Notes: a model not told the origin generated them from the sequence alone. DNA of 64,000 bases from Pseudomonas sp. PDM15 (GCF_014851565.1 NZ_JACVAA010000003.1:186001-250000); one strand, 5' to 3'. Positions 48,137-57,421 are shown, counted from the stretch's first letter. Translations and numbers: made by a program.

Positions 48137-48164
48137 GGCACTCCGGCCTACGGGCCGGGGTGCC
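48137..48164 (+). terminator. Stem-loop after katE with UNCG-type tetraloop
   Basis: GGCACTCCGGCC / GGCCGGGGTGCC form 12 pairs (one G-U) closing a TACG loop, 11 bp after the katE stop. The T-tract is poor (TCTACTCTC), so it may be a weak terminator or an mRNA-stabilising hairpin. Confidence 0.55.
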
Positions 48165-48175
48165 TCTACTCTCAA

Positions 48176-48409
48176 CTAGCGATGGGCGAAGTGGTGCGCC
48201 GCGCGATAGGCCGGGCTCAGCACCGGGCGCGGCAGCTTCGGTCGTGGCGCCTTGCGCCGGGTGGGAATTGCCGCCGGCGGCGGCATGACGGCGCGGGGCC
48301 GGCTGTAGGCGGAATGGCGGCGGGCGATGCGCAGCATGCCCCAGAGCATGGCTGCGGCGACCAGGAACCAGGCCGAGATCATCAGCAGAATGATGCTTGC
48401 GGGTCCCAT
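48176..48409 (-). CDS. Small single-pass membrane protein
   Basis: A 77-residue protein: an N-terminal membrane helix (ASIILLMISAWFLVAAAMLWGML) and a basic, proline-rich cytoplasmic tail. Its ATG overlaps the stop of the upstream dehydrogenase-like gene by 1 bp, indicating coupled translation. Function unknown. Confidence 0.68.
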   Translation of the reverse strand: MGPASIILLMISAWFLVAAAMLWGMLRIARRHSAYSRPRAVMPPPAAIPTRRKAPRPKLPRPVLSPAYRAAHHFAHR

Positions 48410-49017
48410 CAGCTATCTCCTTCGACGATGCGCACGCGCTCATGCACGTGCAGCGACACGGTCATTTCATCCAGTAGCCCGGCGGCGAAGCGGCGCAGGG
48501 GCAGGGCGCGGTCACCGGGCTGCACGAAGTCGGCGAACTGTAGGGTCTCGCCCGTCGGCGCCGGTGCCTCGACCAGGGTCCAGGCAATCGGGCTGGCCAG
48601 CAGGCGCTCCTGCAGATGGCTCACAGGCGCAGAGGGCTGCTGCGGGCTCTCGTCCAGCCAGGCGAAGTCGTCCACCACCAGCAGGCGCTTCACACCGGCT
48701 GTTTCCAGGCCATCCAGCATGGCGAGCAGGGCGCGGAACAGCAGAGGGAAATCGTCCCGGGCAGTGCCCGGCAACTGCTCGCCGAGCAGGCAGATGACCG
48801 CATCCATGCCGGCCACGCTGTGGCTGACGGAAAGCGCGTCGGACAGGTCGCCCCCTTTGGTACGCAGGCCTGGAATCGAGGGCAGGGCATTGAGCTGGTC
48901 GACGATGGCCATCGCCTCGTACTGGCGGTGCAACGCCTCGACCAGCACCGCGCTGCCCAGGCTGCTGCGGGCGCCGTAGAGCGCCAGCTTGTAGGCAGGA
49001 GTCTCCAGGTTTTTCAT
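48409..49017 (-). CDS. Atypical NAD(P)-binding protein (SDR-like)
   Basis: A 202-residue Rossmann-fold protein. The nucleotide-binding turn is LALYGARSSLGSAVLVEAL, with AVICLLG and KRLLVVDDFAWL as further strands, resembling NAD(P)H-binding atypical short-chain dehydrogenases. No YxxxK catalytic motif is evident, so it may bind cofactor without acting as a typical dehydrogenase. Middle gene of a three-gene minus-strand unit. Confidence 0.75.
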   Translation of the reverse strand: MKNLETPAYKLALYGARSSLGSAVLVEALHRQYEAMAIVDQLNALPSIPGLRTKGGDLSDALSVSHSVAGMDAVICLLGEQLPGTARDDFPLLFRALLAMLDGLETAGVKRLLVVDDFAWLDESPQQPSAPVSHLQERLLASPIAWTLVEAPAPTGETLQFADFVQPGDRALPLRRFAAGLLDEMTVSLHVHERVRIVEGDS

Positions 49018-49020
49018 GGC

Positions 49021-49242
49021 TCAGGGCTGCAGGTGGTGGCCAGGGGAGGCGGCGGTCTTCTCCTTGTCGATACGGCTGGCCTGCACATCGGTGATCGCCC
49101 CAGGCCGGGCCTCGCTATGCAGGGCCTGCAGATAGAACAGCGCCTGTTCCGGCGTCAGCGTCTCGCTGTCGGCCTGCACCGTGACGGATTGCGGCTGGTT
49201 ATCGAGGATGAAACTGACCAGGAAATCGTACTTCTTCGCCAT
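49021..49242 (-). CDS. Small hypothetical protein
   Basis: A 73-residue protein from MAKKYDFLVSFILDNQPQSV; this start has GGGAG 7 bases upstream, while the open frame extends 17 codons further. No domain recognised. It begins the unit that continues with the NAD(P)-binding gene 3 bp downstream. Confidence 0.65.
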   Translation of the reverse strand: MAKKYDFLVSFILDNQPQSVTVQADSETLTPEQALFYLQALHSEARPGAITDVQASRIDKEKTAASPGHHLQP

Positions 49243-49396
49243 GGTTGAACTCCCGTGCTGCGTGGCCTGGCGGCCTCCTGACTGATAGACCACGGGGTGG
49301 CCAAAAGGAGTTCAGGTATTTGTTGATAAAACCTTCGGCGATTGTCTGCGGTCGACAGGTTATCGGGTACCCGACGGTGGGCCGCAGGAGGAACAG

Positions 49397-49531
49397 ATGA
49401 CTTTCATGTGTTTGATCAGTGGCTGTAACTGGATCAATGGCAACACCACTCTGATGGGCAAGGAGACTCTGCTGTGCCAGTGCTGTAGCCGATGCGGCAG
49501 TTTCCGTTACCTGCCCGGAGAGAATCACTGA
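49397..49531 (+). CDS. Cysteine-rich small protein
   Basis: A 44-residue ORF with a strong AGGAGG six bases upstream. Six cysteines occur, four of them in CQCCSRCG, in a layout (an early Cys, GCNW, then a clustered CxxC-type motif, ending FRYLPG) recalling the short Pseudomonas Cys-rich family annotated as PSPA7_2676-like. It may bind zinc. It lies 54 bp before the Ku gene on the same strand. Confidence 0.65.
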   Translation: MTFMCLISGCNWINGNTTLMGKETLLCQCCSRCGSFRYLPGENH

Positions 49532-49585
49532 AACTTTGTCCGACCACGACGGGTCGGCCCATAACACTCCCAGGATGCGACTGTC

Positions 49586-50461
49586 ATGGCTCGAGCTATC
49601 TGGAAAGGCGCTATCAGTTTCGGTCTGGTGCATATCCCGGTGGCACTGGTTTCAGCCACGTCGTCCCAGGGCGTCGACTTCGACTGGCTGGACAAACGCA
49701 GCATGGAACCGGTCGGTTACAAGCGGGTGAACAAGGTCACCGGCAAGGAAGTGACCAAGGAACACATCGTCAAGGGCGTGGCGTACGAGAAGGGCCGTTA
49801 CGTGGTGCTCAGCGAGGAGGAGATCCGCGCCGCTCACCCGGAGTCGACCCAGACCATCGATATCTTCGCCTTCGTCGATAGCCCGCAGATCCCGCTGCAG
49901 AACATCGACACACCCTATTACCTGACTCCCGACCGCCGTGGTGAAAAGGTCTATGCGCTGCTGCGCGAGGCCCTGGCCAGCACCGATAAGGTGGCCCTGG
50001 CCCACGTGGTGTTGCACACCCGCCAGCACCTGGCGGCGCTGATGGCACTGGAATCGGCCCTGGTGCTGGTGAAGCTGCGCTGGCCGAGCGAGGTGCGTGG
50101 CCTGGAATCGCTGGAGCTGGGCTCCGCGGTGACCAGCCCGAAGCTGGTGAAAAGCGAACTGGACATGGCCAAGCGGCTGATCAAGGACATGAGCGCCGAT
50201 TGGCAGCCAGAGGATTACCACGACAGCTTCCAGGATCGGATCATGGAACTGGTGGAGCAGAAGGCCAAGGCCGGCAAGATCGAGGAGGTTGAGCGCGTGG
50301 ACGGCCAGGAAGAGCGGCGCAGCGCCGATGTCATCGACCTTACCGAATTGCTCAAGCGCAGCCTCGGCGGCAAGGCAGAGAGCAAACCATCGAAGCCCAA
50401 GGCGAAGCCGAAGGCGGCCAGCACGACCCCACGCAAGACCGCCAAGACGGCACGCAAATAA
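49586..50461 (+). CDS. ku: Non-homologous end-joining protein Ku
   Basis: A 291-residue bacterial Ku. The N-terminus MARAIWKGAISFGLVHIPVALVSATS and YEKGRYVVLSEEEI are family hallmarks, followed by the beta-barrel that encircles DNA ends. The C-terminus is a lysine/alanine-rich tail of about 35 residues, probably DNA-binding. It is 15 bp upstream of ligD and works with it in double-strand-break repair. Confidence 0.96.
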   Translation: MARAIWKGAISFGLVHIPVALVSATSSQGVDFDWLDKRSMEPVGYKRVNKVTGKEVTKEHIVKGVAYEKGRYVVLSEEEIRAAHPESTQTIDIFAFVDSPQIPLQNIDTPYYLTPDRRGEKVYALLREALASTDKVALAHVVLHTRQHLAALMALESALVLVKLRWPSEVRGLESLELGSAVTSPKLVKSELDMAKRLIKDMSADWQPEDYHDSFQDRIMELVEQKAKAGKIEEVERVDGQEERRSADVIDLTELLKRSLGGKAESKPSKPKAKPKAASTTPRKTAKTARK

Positions 50462-50476
50462 GCCAGGAAAACCGAC

Positions 50477-53029
50477 ATGGCCAGGGCGCAGAGCGAATAC
50501 AACCGCAAACGCAATTTCGAGCAGACCAGCGAGCCCCGCGAAGAGCCGCGCAAGCGCACCCGCAAGGCCGGCGCCCTGCGTTTCGTGATCCAGAAGCACG
50601 ATGCCCGGCGCCTGCACTATGACTTCCGTCTGGAACTGGGCGGTACCCTGAAGAGCTGGGCGGTGCCCAAGGGGCCGAGCCTGGATCCACGCGACAAACG
50701 CCTGGCGGTGCACGTGGAAGACCACCCTTTGGACTATGCCAGCTTCGAGGGCAGCATTCCCGAGGGTAACTACGGCGCCGGCGACGTGATCGTCTGGGAC
50801 CATGGCATCTGGCAGCCCCATGGCGACCCGGCGGCGGGCTACGCAGCCGGCAAGCTCAAGTTCACCCTGGTCGGCGAGAAGCTGGCCGGCGACTGGACCC
50901 TGGTGCGTACCCATCTGCGTGGCAGCAGTGACAAGCAGCAGTGGTTGCTGATCAAGGAGAGTGACGACACCGCACGTTCGGCCGACGAGTACGACGTGGT
51001 CGAGGCGCAGCCGCAGAGCGTGATCAGCGGCGGGCTGGTCGGCGGGCCGAGCAAGAAGGCGGTGCGCAAGGCGGCGGAAAGCAAGAAGGTCAAGCCCAAA
51101 GCCAAGGCTGCCAGCGCCGATTTTCCGGCCAGCCTGGCGCCGCAGCTGGCCACCCTGATGGAGCGGCCTCCAGAGGGCGACTGGCTGTACGAGGTGAAGT
51201 TCGACGGCTACCGCATTCTCGCCCGCATCACTGATGGCGAGGTGCGCCTGTTCACCCGCAACGGCCACGACTGGACGGCGCGCCTGCCGCTGCAGGCCGA
51301 AGCCCTGGCCAAGTTGGGGCTGCGCGATACCTGGCTGGATGGTGAAGTGGTGGTGATGAACGACCAGGGCCTGCCGGACTTCCAGCTGCTGCAGAACGCC
51401 TTCGACATCGGTCGCAGCCACGACATCCTTTACTACCTGTTCGACGCGCCCTTCATCAATGGCGAGGACCTGCGCGAGACGCCGCTGGAGCAGCGCCGCG
51501 ACCAGCTCAAACAGCTGCTGGGCAACCCGCGGCGTTCGCCCTTGCGTTTCTCGGCGGCGTTCAGCGCGCGCCATGAGGACATCATCGAAAGCGCCTGCGC
51601 CATGTCCCTGGAAGGCGTGATCGGCAAGCGCGCCGGCAGCCGCTACGTGTCACGCCGCAGCCCGGACTGGATCAAGCTCAAGTGCCGCCTGCGCCAGGAG
51701 TTCGTCATTGTCGGCCATACCAAGCCGCAGGGCAGCCGGAGCGGCTTCGGTGCATTGCTGCTGGCGGTCAACGAGGACGACGGTCTGCGCTACGCCGGGC
51801 GAGTCGGCAGCGGCTTCGGCGAGGTGGCGTTGAAGGAGCTGCATCAGCAACTGCAGAAATTGGCGCGCAGCGATTCGCCACTGGCGCACAAGCTCACTTC
51901 CGCGCAGACCCGCGGAGTCAGCTGGGTCGAGCCACAGCTGGTCGGCGAGGCGGAGTTCGCCGAGTGGACACGCGAAGGCATCGTGCGCCAGGCCACCTTC
52001 GTCGCCCTGCGCAGCGATAAACCGGCCAGCCAGATCGTACGCGAGCGTCCGCGCCCACCGGAGCAGCTCGGCGCCAAGGCCAAGCCCGTCAAGCCAAGCA
52101 AATCTGCGAGTGGCAAGGGCGCCAAGCCGGTGGTGGCCGAGGTGCCGATCAGCAATCCGCAGCGGGTGATCGACCCGGACAGCGGCACCACCAAGCTGGA
52201 CCTGGCGCTGTTCTACGAAGTGATCGCCCAGTGGCTGCTGCCGTACCTGGACAATCGTCCGGTATCGCTGGTGCGAGCGCCGGACGGCGTGGGCGGCGAG
52301 CAGTTCTTCCAGAAGCACGCCGAGCGCCTGGCCATTCCCAACATCAAACACCTGGACCCGAGTCTGGACCCCGGCCACGCCAGGCTGATGGAAATCGACA
52401 GCCTGCCGGCGCTGGTTGGTGCTGTGCAGATGGGCACCATCGAGCTGCACACCTGGGGTGCCACCAGTGATCGCATCGAGACACCGGACCACTTTGTCCT
52501 TGATCTCGACCCGGACCCCGCGCTGCCCTGGCGCAGCATGCTCGAAGCCACTCGCCTGACCCTAGCCGTGCTCGATGAGCTGCATCTGGACGCCTACCTG
52601 AAAACCAGCGGCGGCAAGGGCATCCACATCATCGTGCCGCTGGCCCGGCGCGCCGACTGGGATACGGTCAAGGGCTTCGCCAAGGCCGTCGCCCAGTTCA
52701 TGACCCGCCAGCTGCCGGAGCGCTTCACCGCCACCTCCGGGCCGAAGAACCGGGTCGGCAAGATCTTCATCGACTACCTGCGCAACGGCCGCGGCGCCAG
52801 CACCGTGGCCGCCTACTCGGTACGTGCCCGGCCCGGGCTACCGGTATCCGTACCGATCAGCCGCGACGAGCTGGACGGCCTGCGCAGCGCCCAGCAATGG
52901 ACCATTGCCAACCTGCAGGAACGTCTCGACGGCCTGCGGGACAACCCCTGGAGCGGCTATGCCAACCGCCAACGCCTGACCCGCGCCATGTGGGACCGGC
53001 TCGGCGCCACACCGCCCGCAAGTGAATGA
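50477..53029 (+). CDS. ligD: Multifunctional ATP-dependent DNA ligase LigD
   Basis: An 850-residue NHEJ enzyme in the Pseudomonas order: phosphoesterase domain (residues about 35-190; IQKHDARRLHYDFRLELGG, HVEDHPLDYASFEG), ligase domain with nucleotidyl-transfer Lys241 in YEVKFDGYRIL and EGVIGKRAGSRYV, then the primase-polymerase domain (about 550-850) with metal-binding DLDPDP and KTSGGKGIHI. Together with Ku it trims, fills and seals DNA ends. Confidence 0.96.
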   Translation: MARAQSEYNRKRNFEQTSEPREEPRKRTRKAGALRFVIQKHDARRLHYDFRLELGGTLKSWAVPKGPSLDPRDKRLAVHVEDHPLDYASFEGSIPEGNYGAGDVIVWDHGIWQPHGDPAAGYAAGKLKFTLVGEKLAGDWTLVRTHLRGSSDKQQWLLIKESDDTARSADEYDVVEAQPQSVISGGLVGGPSKKAVRKAAESKKVKPKAKAASADFPASLAPQLATLMERPPEGDWLYEVKFDGYRILARITDGEVRLFTRNGHDWTARLPLQAEALAKLGLRDTWLDGEVVVMNDQGLPDFQLLQNAFDIGRSHDILYYLFDAPFINGEDLRETPLEQRRDQLKQLLGNPRRSPLRFSAAFSARHEDIIESACAMSLEGVIGKRAGSRYVSRRSPDWIKLKCRLRQEFVIVGHTKPQGSRSGFGALLLAVNEDDGLRYAGRVGSGFGEVALKELHQQLQKLARSDSPLAHKLTSAQTRGVSWVEPQLVGEAEFAEWTREGIVRQATFVALRSDKPASQIVRERPRPPEQLGAKAKPVKPSKSASGKGAKPVVAEVPISNPQRVIDPDSGTTKLDLALFYEVIAQWLLPYLDNRPVSLVRAPDGVGGEQFFQKHAERLAIPNIKHLDPSLDPGHARLMEIDSLPALVGAVQMGTIELHTWGATSDRIETPDHFVLDLDPDPALPWRSMLEATRLTLAVLDELHLDAYLKTSGGKGIHIIVPLARRADWDTVKGFAKAVAQFMTRQLPERFTATSGPKNRVGKIFIDYLRNGRGASTVAAYSVRARPGLPVSVPISRDELDGLRSAQQWTIANLQERLDGLRDNPWSGYANRQRLTRAMWDRLGATPPASE

Positions 53030-53041
53030 CGAGGAAATTCC

Positions 53042-53899
53042 ATGAGCGAGAAACAGACACTGCCAGCGCAGCACCAGGAAACCCCGCATGGCAGCGAGGC
53101 GCAGATGGACCCGCCACCGGTGTACATCGACGAGCGCTATCGCGGCGCCGGCAAGCTGGAGGGCAAGGTCGCCATCATCAGCGGTGCCGACAGCGGCATC
53201 GGCCGTGCGGTAGCCGTGCATTTCGCCGAAGAAGGTTGCGACATCGTGCTGCTGTACTTCGACCGCGATGAAGACGCCCGCCACACCCAGGCGGAGATCG
53301 AACGCCGCGGCCGCCAGGTACTACCCCTGGCCGGCGATGTGGCGGACGCCGAGTTCTGCCGCCAGGTGGTCGAGCAGGCCATCGGCAAATGGGGACACAT
53401 CGATATCCTGGTCAACAATGCCGGCGAGCAGCAGCCCCAGGATGGTCTGGAAGACATCAGCGAAGAGCAGTGGGAGCAAACCTTCCGCACCAATATCTTC
53501 GGCATCTTCCAGCTGACCAAGGCCACGCTGCCGCATCTGAAGGACGGGGCGGCGATCATCAACACCACCTCGATCACCGCTTACAAGGGGCACCCCGTGC
53601 TGCTCGACTACTCGTCGACCAAGGGCGCGATCACCACTTTCACCCGCTCGCTGGCGCTGAACCTGGCCAAGCGCGGCATTCGCGTCAACGCGGTCGCGCC
53701 GGGGCCGATCTGGACACCGCTGATCACCTCGACCTTCCCGCCGGACAAGGTCGCCACCTTCGGTTCGGACACCCCCATGCAGCGCCCCGGCCAGCCCGCC
53801 GAAGTGGCACCGGCGTTCGTTTACCTGGCCAGCAACGACTCGTCCTATGTCAGCGGCCAGGTGCTGCATGTGAACGGCGGTTCTGTGGTGAATGGCTAG
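53042..53899 (+). CDS. Short-chain dehydrogenase/reductase, YghA-like
   Basis: A 285-residue SDR with a glycine motif VAIISGADSGIGRAVAVHFA, NNAGEQ and the catalytic TSITAYKG...YSSTKGAI (Tyr/Lys). The extended N-terminus (about 40 residues, PPPVYIDERYRGAGKLEGK) is typical of the YghA group. It begins 12 bp after ligD and probably shares its transcript; substrate unknown. Confidence 0.92.
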   Translation: MSEKQTLPAQHQETPHGSEAQMDPPPVYIDERYRGAGKLEGKVAIISGADSGIGRAVAVHFAEEGCDIVLLYFDRDEDARHTQAEIERRGRQVLPLAGDVADAEFCRQVVEQAIGKWGHIDILVNNAGEQQPQDGLEDISEEQWEQTFRTNIFGIFQLTKATLPHLKDGAAIINTTSITAYKGHPVLLDYSSTKGAITTFTRSLALNLAKRGIRVNAVAPGPIWTPLITSTFPPDKVATFGSDTPMQRPGQPAEVAPAFVYLASNDSSYVSGQVLHVNGGSVVNG

Positions 53900-53918
53900 C
53901 GGCTGGCGCGTCGCAACC

Positions 53919-54437
53919 TCAGGCTGCGGCGTGCCAGTACCAGAACAGGGCGATTTCCCCAGGGGCGGCGAGGGTGCCATACAGGTGCACATCGAAGCCG
54001 CCCAGGCGGAAGCCGAAGCGCTCGTACAGCTTGCAGGCCGCCACGTTGTTGTTCTGCGTCTCCAGCATCAGGCCGGGTAAGCCGCGTCCCTTGCACCAGT
54101 CCACGGCATGGTGGAGCAGGGCGGTTGCCACGCCGGCCCGGCGCAGCTTGGCGTCGACCAGGATATTGTCGATGCGTGCATAGCCGTTCCAGGCTTCGGA
54201 TAGCGCTATCGCGCCGGCTGGCCGACCCGCGAGGCGGGCGATGAATAGTTCGCCATCGCTCTCTTCGTCATCATCGTCACCGTAGGATTTCCGATAGGGC
54301 TCCACGTCGACGATGTCGTAGCCGAAACGACCGTCGATGAAATGAGGGCGCAGCTCCTGCGTCACGTCGAAGCTGGCATCCAGGCCGGCCTCGGCCAGCT
54401 CCGACAGCGAGCCCCTGTGAATGGTGATGCCGGACAT
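53919..54437 (-). CDS. GNAT-family N-acetyltransferase
   Basis: A 172-residue acetyltransferase with acetyl-CoA motif ILVDAKLRRAGVATALLHHAVDWCKGRGLPGLML and the closing KLYERFGFRLGGFD. An acidic insertion (DDDDEESDGE) lies before the core. It resembles N-acetyltransferases of the streptothricin-acetyltransferase-like group, but antibiotic resistance cannot be claimed. Converges on the SDR gene. Confidence 0.82.
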   Translation of the reverse strand: MSGITIHRGSLSELAEAGLDASFDVTQELRPHFIDGRFGYDIVDVEPYRKSYGDDDDEESDGELFIARLAGRPAGAIALSEAWNGYARIDNILVDAKLRRAGVATALLHHAVDWCKGRGLPGLMLETQNNNVAACKLYERFGFRLGGFDVHLYGTLAAPGEIALFWYWHAAA

Positions 54438-54456
54438 CGAGAGCTCTCCTAGGTGT

Positions 54457-54969
54457 TCAGGCGCAGAGGCCCAGGCGAATCAGCAATGCGGAAACCAGTT
54501 CATCTGGCGTGCCGGAAACATCGAATGGCTCGCCCAGGCCGGCATTTGACTCACCTTCCAGAACCGCGCGCTCCTCGACCACCGTCTGCATCTCGAAGTC
54601 CTGTTCGTCGATGGCGCGGGCGCTCTGGCGTAGGCGAATCCGCCTGAGATTCTCGTCAAACGGCAGGACCAGGCGGAAGCAGCGTACATCTCCGTCGAGA
54701 TCACTCAGCGCCTGGCGCAGCGCATCGAGTTCAGCGGCCGTGTGCCATATGTGGTTGATGACGAAGTAGCGATAGCCATGGGCTAAGTGGTGCTTGACCA
54801 GCAATGCCAGCGTCGAATGCAGGTACCCCAGCTCGTCCGCGGGAGGCGGGTTCACGGCGACCACCTGATCGCCATCGAGCATCACGCTCGCGTCCAGCCG
54901 CTCCATAAGCGCCTCGGAGAGCGTCGACTTGCCGATGCCAAGGGGGCCGTTCAACACAATGATCATCAA
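54457..54969 (-). CDS. P-loop ATPase/kinase-like protein
   Basis: A 170-residue protein with a Walker A motif close to the N-terminus (VLNGPLGIGKSTLSEALMER) and the layout of small nucleotide or gluconate-kinase-like AAA proteins. It is 19 bp upstream of the GNAT gene on the same strand. Substrate unknown. Confidence 0.78.
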   Translation of the reverse strand: MMIIVLNGPLGIGKSTLSEALMERLDASVMLDGDQVVAVNPPPADELGYLHSTLALLVKHHLAHGYRYFVINHIWHTAAELDALRQALSDLDGDVRCFRLVLPFDENLRRIRLRQSARAIDEQDFEMQTVVEERAVLEGESNAGLGEPFDVSGTPDELVSALLIRLGLCA

Positions 54970-55032
54970 TCTACCCGCCTTTCGTGAAATCGCCTTGGTC
55001 GATGGCCACTCGAGCGGCCTGCTCAGGGTCCG

Positions 55033-55515
55033 TTACTGGCACTGGGCGATGGGCATGTCCGCCTTGCCGAAGGTGGCGTACACCAGATCGATCTGGTGCG
55101 CGCGCATGACATCGCTCAGCTCTGGCGTGCAAACCAACTTCTGCCAGCGTTCCTGGCGGGCTTGATTCTCGGGGGACAGTATCTGGCTGTTCAGCTTGCC
55201 GCTCAGCTGCAACTCCGAAGGCTGCGCGGCGGCAAACGAGAGATGGAAGAGCGACCAGCTCTCGCCGGCAGCAGCTGCCTGTGCCGGGTCAACGCCATTC
55301 TTGGCGCCGAGAAACTCCAGCTTCAGGTCGGCGGATTGCGCTGCGACTGCTGTACCGACGCGAGCCAGATCCGCGATGGCGGCTTGATCGGCGGGGCTGA
55401 TGCTGGAGGACGATTGCGCGCTTCCCGCCTCAGGTTGCTGATCACATCCGGCTAACGCACCGAACGCCAGGATGGAGCAGAGAAACAGGGGCTTGAATGG
55501 CTGGAGATCGATCAT
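55033..55515 (-). CDS. Putative lipoprotein (DUF3053-like)
   Basis: A 160-residue protein with a lipobox FGALAGC and acylated Cys24, followed by a low-complexity Ser/Ala linker. The body is helical (ADLARVGTAVAAQSADLKLEFLG). It resembles small lipoproteins of the DUF3053 type, but this is a weak recognition. Confidence 0.62.
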   Translation of the reverse strand: MIDLQPFKPLFLCSILAFGALAGCDQQPEAGSAQSSSSISPADQAAIADLARVGTAVAAQSADLKLEFLGAKNGVDPAQAAAAGESWSLFHLSFAAAQPSELQLSGKLNSQILSPENQARQERWQKLVCTPELSDVMRAHQIDLVYATFGKADMPIAQCQ

Positions 55516-55592
55516 GTGGGCTCTCGAGATACCGGTGAACTTTCAGGTGGCCGCGTGGCAGTTGATTGTGGAGTAATGGCGGGGCAGAGAGG

Positions 55593-56051
55593 TCAGGCGC
55601 GACGCCCCTCCAATACCCTGGCTAGCCTTTTCATCCCAATCGCGGCGCGCTTGCGCATGATTCTGCGGGCGAGTGGCAGGAGCGTGATCCTGGCGAGGAG
55701 GCGATCATTGCGGCTGAACATCCGCCACACGACCCGACATGCGCCGGCATCGATGGAGTGGAACTCGATTTCCATCCTCGGCATCAGCGGCGGCAGCTGG
55801 CCTTCCGTGACGAACAGTTTGTTCGGCTCCGCTGCAACGGCTGTGATTGCAACCTTGCGGTTGCCGCGCATGGGGATGGCGACGGTTTCAAGGTAGGTTT
55901 TCCCGGGGGCGGCATGCGCTAGCTCGTTCGCCGACTCGATGGCTAGGACACCAGGAAACCACTCGCCGAACGTCTCCAGATTGGTGATGTATTCATACGC
56001 CACACTCACCGGGCAAGCTATCTCGGCAGTGTTTTCTGTCAGTAGATACAC
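55593..56051 (-). CDS. SRPBCC-fold (START-like) protein
   Basis: A 152-residue protein of the polyketide-cyclase/SRPBCC type, which forms a hydrophobic ligand cavity: YLLTENTAEIACPVSVAYEYITNLETFGEWFPGV at the start and a long final helix. No catalytic assignment is possible. Confidence 0.75.
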   Translation of the reverse strand: MYLLTENTAEIACPVSVAYEYITNLETFGEWFPGVLAIESANELAHAAPGKTYLETVAIPMRGNRKVAITAVAAEPNKLFVTEGQLPPLMPRMEIEFHSIDAGACRVVWRMFSRNDRLLARITLLPLARRIMRKRAAIGMKRLARVLEGRRA

Positions 56052-56063
56052 GCGATGCTCCTT

Positions 56064-56468
56064 CTATCCACGGGCCGTGGTGACCGTAGAGTGGGGGCAG
56101 GGTTGTGATTGCTCAAGGGCAATAGCCGATTGCTGCCGCTTCGAAAGGCCGGAGCGTGCCTTGGCGTAAGACCAGGTGATCAGCTCCCGAAGGTAGTCGG
56201 CCGGAACCGTCTCGACATCCACGATGGTGACCCAGCGGAACCTGGCCATATAGCGGGCCGGCTTGATGCCCGGCACGTCAGTCAACTCCAGGAAGCGCTC
56301 CGCAGAGGTGCAGATACTGAAGCGCCACTGCTCCGGCTCGCTGGTCTTGAAGTACGCGAACTTTCTGCCGCCCACGTAGTAGACAAGGATGTTGCTGGGT
56401 GCGTCGTAAAGCTTCGCAGAGACACCGGGGAGTCCACGGCAGTAGTCCTTGACGGCGGCAATATCCAT
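56064..56468 (-). CDS. MmcQ/YjbR-family DNA-binding-like protein
   Basis: A 134-residue protein starting at MDIAAVKDYCRGLPGVSAKL; the frame extends nine codons to a TTG but the ATG is preferred. The pattern GGRKFAYFKT, PGIKPARYMARFRWVTI and ELITWSYAKA matches the CyaY-like MmcQ/YjbR fold. Its start is about 30 bp from the gene at 56502. Confidence 0.82.
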   Translation of the reverse strand: MDIAAVKDYCRGLPGVSAKLYDAPSNILVYYVGGRKFAYFKTSEPEQWRFSICTSAERFLELTDVPGIKPARYMARFRWVTIVDVETVPADYLRELITWSYAKARSGLSKRQQSAIALEQSQPCPHSTVTTARG

Positions 56469-56501
56469 AAAATCCGTGCCCTCTAGCGTGGCCAATCTGA
56501 A

Positions 56502-56954
56502 TCATCCGCTATGTGGCGGATTCAATTCGCAGGGAATCAGCTCGGCTCTGTGTGTTGGAGTTGCATTTCTCATAAACGGGAGAATGAACTTCCCCAAGTA
56601 ATTCGCGTTATTGGTTTCGATCTGCATGCAGGTCCTAGTATCTGGCTTTAAATTCACCTGCAGTTTAAAGCCAGGACTACCTGTCGATGAAACGGTAAAG
56701 GTACGACTTCCCGAGGGTAGCTTAAACTCAACTGTCTTGCTTATTCTCATGTAGGAGAGAAGCGTTTTGTCGTTATCGACAAGATTAAAGCCGCTCTCTC
56801 CTAGCTTTGCTTCCTTGGAGATTACGATCAACGTAGCAGTGCCGGCCTGCTCTGAGGCCCCAGTTGATGGTCCAGGCGTGCGTATGGTTTCATTTTGACA
56901 ACCGGTCATCAAAACAACACCGAGCATTACAAGTTTTTTCAAAACATTATCCAT
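56502..56954 (-). CDS. Putative lipoprotein, DUF2846-like
   Basis: A 150-residue lipoprotein: MDNVLKKLVMLGVVLMTGC with acylated Cys19; the frame extends ten codons further upstream. The mature part (ATLIVISKEAKL, FKLPSGSRTFTVSSTG) looks like a beta-rich DUF2846-like domain. GC content drops here compared with the genes to its left, so this marks the left edge of the foreign-looking region, although no attC is visible beside it. Confidence 0.62.
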   Translation of the reverse strand: MDNVLKKLVMLGVVLMTGCQNETIRTPGPSTGASEQAGTATLIVISKEAKLGESGFNLVDNDKTLLSYMRISKTVEFKLPSGSRTFTVSSTGSPGFKLQVNLKPDTRTCMQIETNNANYLGKFILPFMRNATPTHRAELIPCELNPPHSG

Positions 56955-57028
56955 GTACTGATTGAAAGGGCTGGCAATTCTCACTGGACTGATAGTGGCG
57001 CAGCTTGAGGTATTGTCATGTTCAGCTA

Positions 57029-57421
57029 TTACTTATGGCTAATAATTTGTTTCATTTCAATCTCCGGCTTATCTGGCGACCCAAGTCTCCATTGGGGCAG
57101 CGGCGCTATGATTAGCGCAGCCCAGCCACCGATGGTAGTTATCTTGAAGGATCCTAACGGCACTATTTTTTGCTGATCTGTAATGGTCGAGGCACTATAT
57201 GTGTCTGCGCAATGCGTTGGGATTAGCCCAAATGTAAGCACAAACAGCATCGGCTCGAAGCACTGAAATCCCTCCGGATGTAAATTCTCTTGTTTGACTA
57301 GAATGGGTGCATCTGGATTAAGCATCATTTTTGCCGCGGACGCATTATCGGTCATCTCAACTTTGTAAGTCGCACAGCCGCCTATGAACGTTAGCAAAAT
57401 AGAACTGATTATTTTCTTCAT
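57029..57421 (-). CDS. Small lipoprotein
   Basis: A 130-residue lipoprotein from ATG 57421: MKKIISSILLTFIGGC with Cys16 as the lipid site. The mature chain has a hydrophobic stretch (GGWAALIIAPLPQW) and no known domain. Its start overlaps the stop of the frameshifted gene upstream by 4 bp, so the two formed one translational unit. Confidence 0.62.
   Translation of the reverse strand: MKKIISSILLTFIGGCATYKVEMTDNASAAKMMLNPDAPILVKQENLHPEGFQCFEPMLFVLTFGLIPTHCADTYSASTITDQQKIVPLGSFKITTIGGWAALIIAPLPQWRLGSPDKPEIEMKQIISHK

Noticed and set aside
49199-49633. A 144-codon minus-strand frame
   Set aside because: It overlaps the starts of two better-supported genes and the Ku N-terminus, and has no recognisable sequence features.
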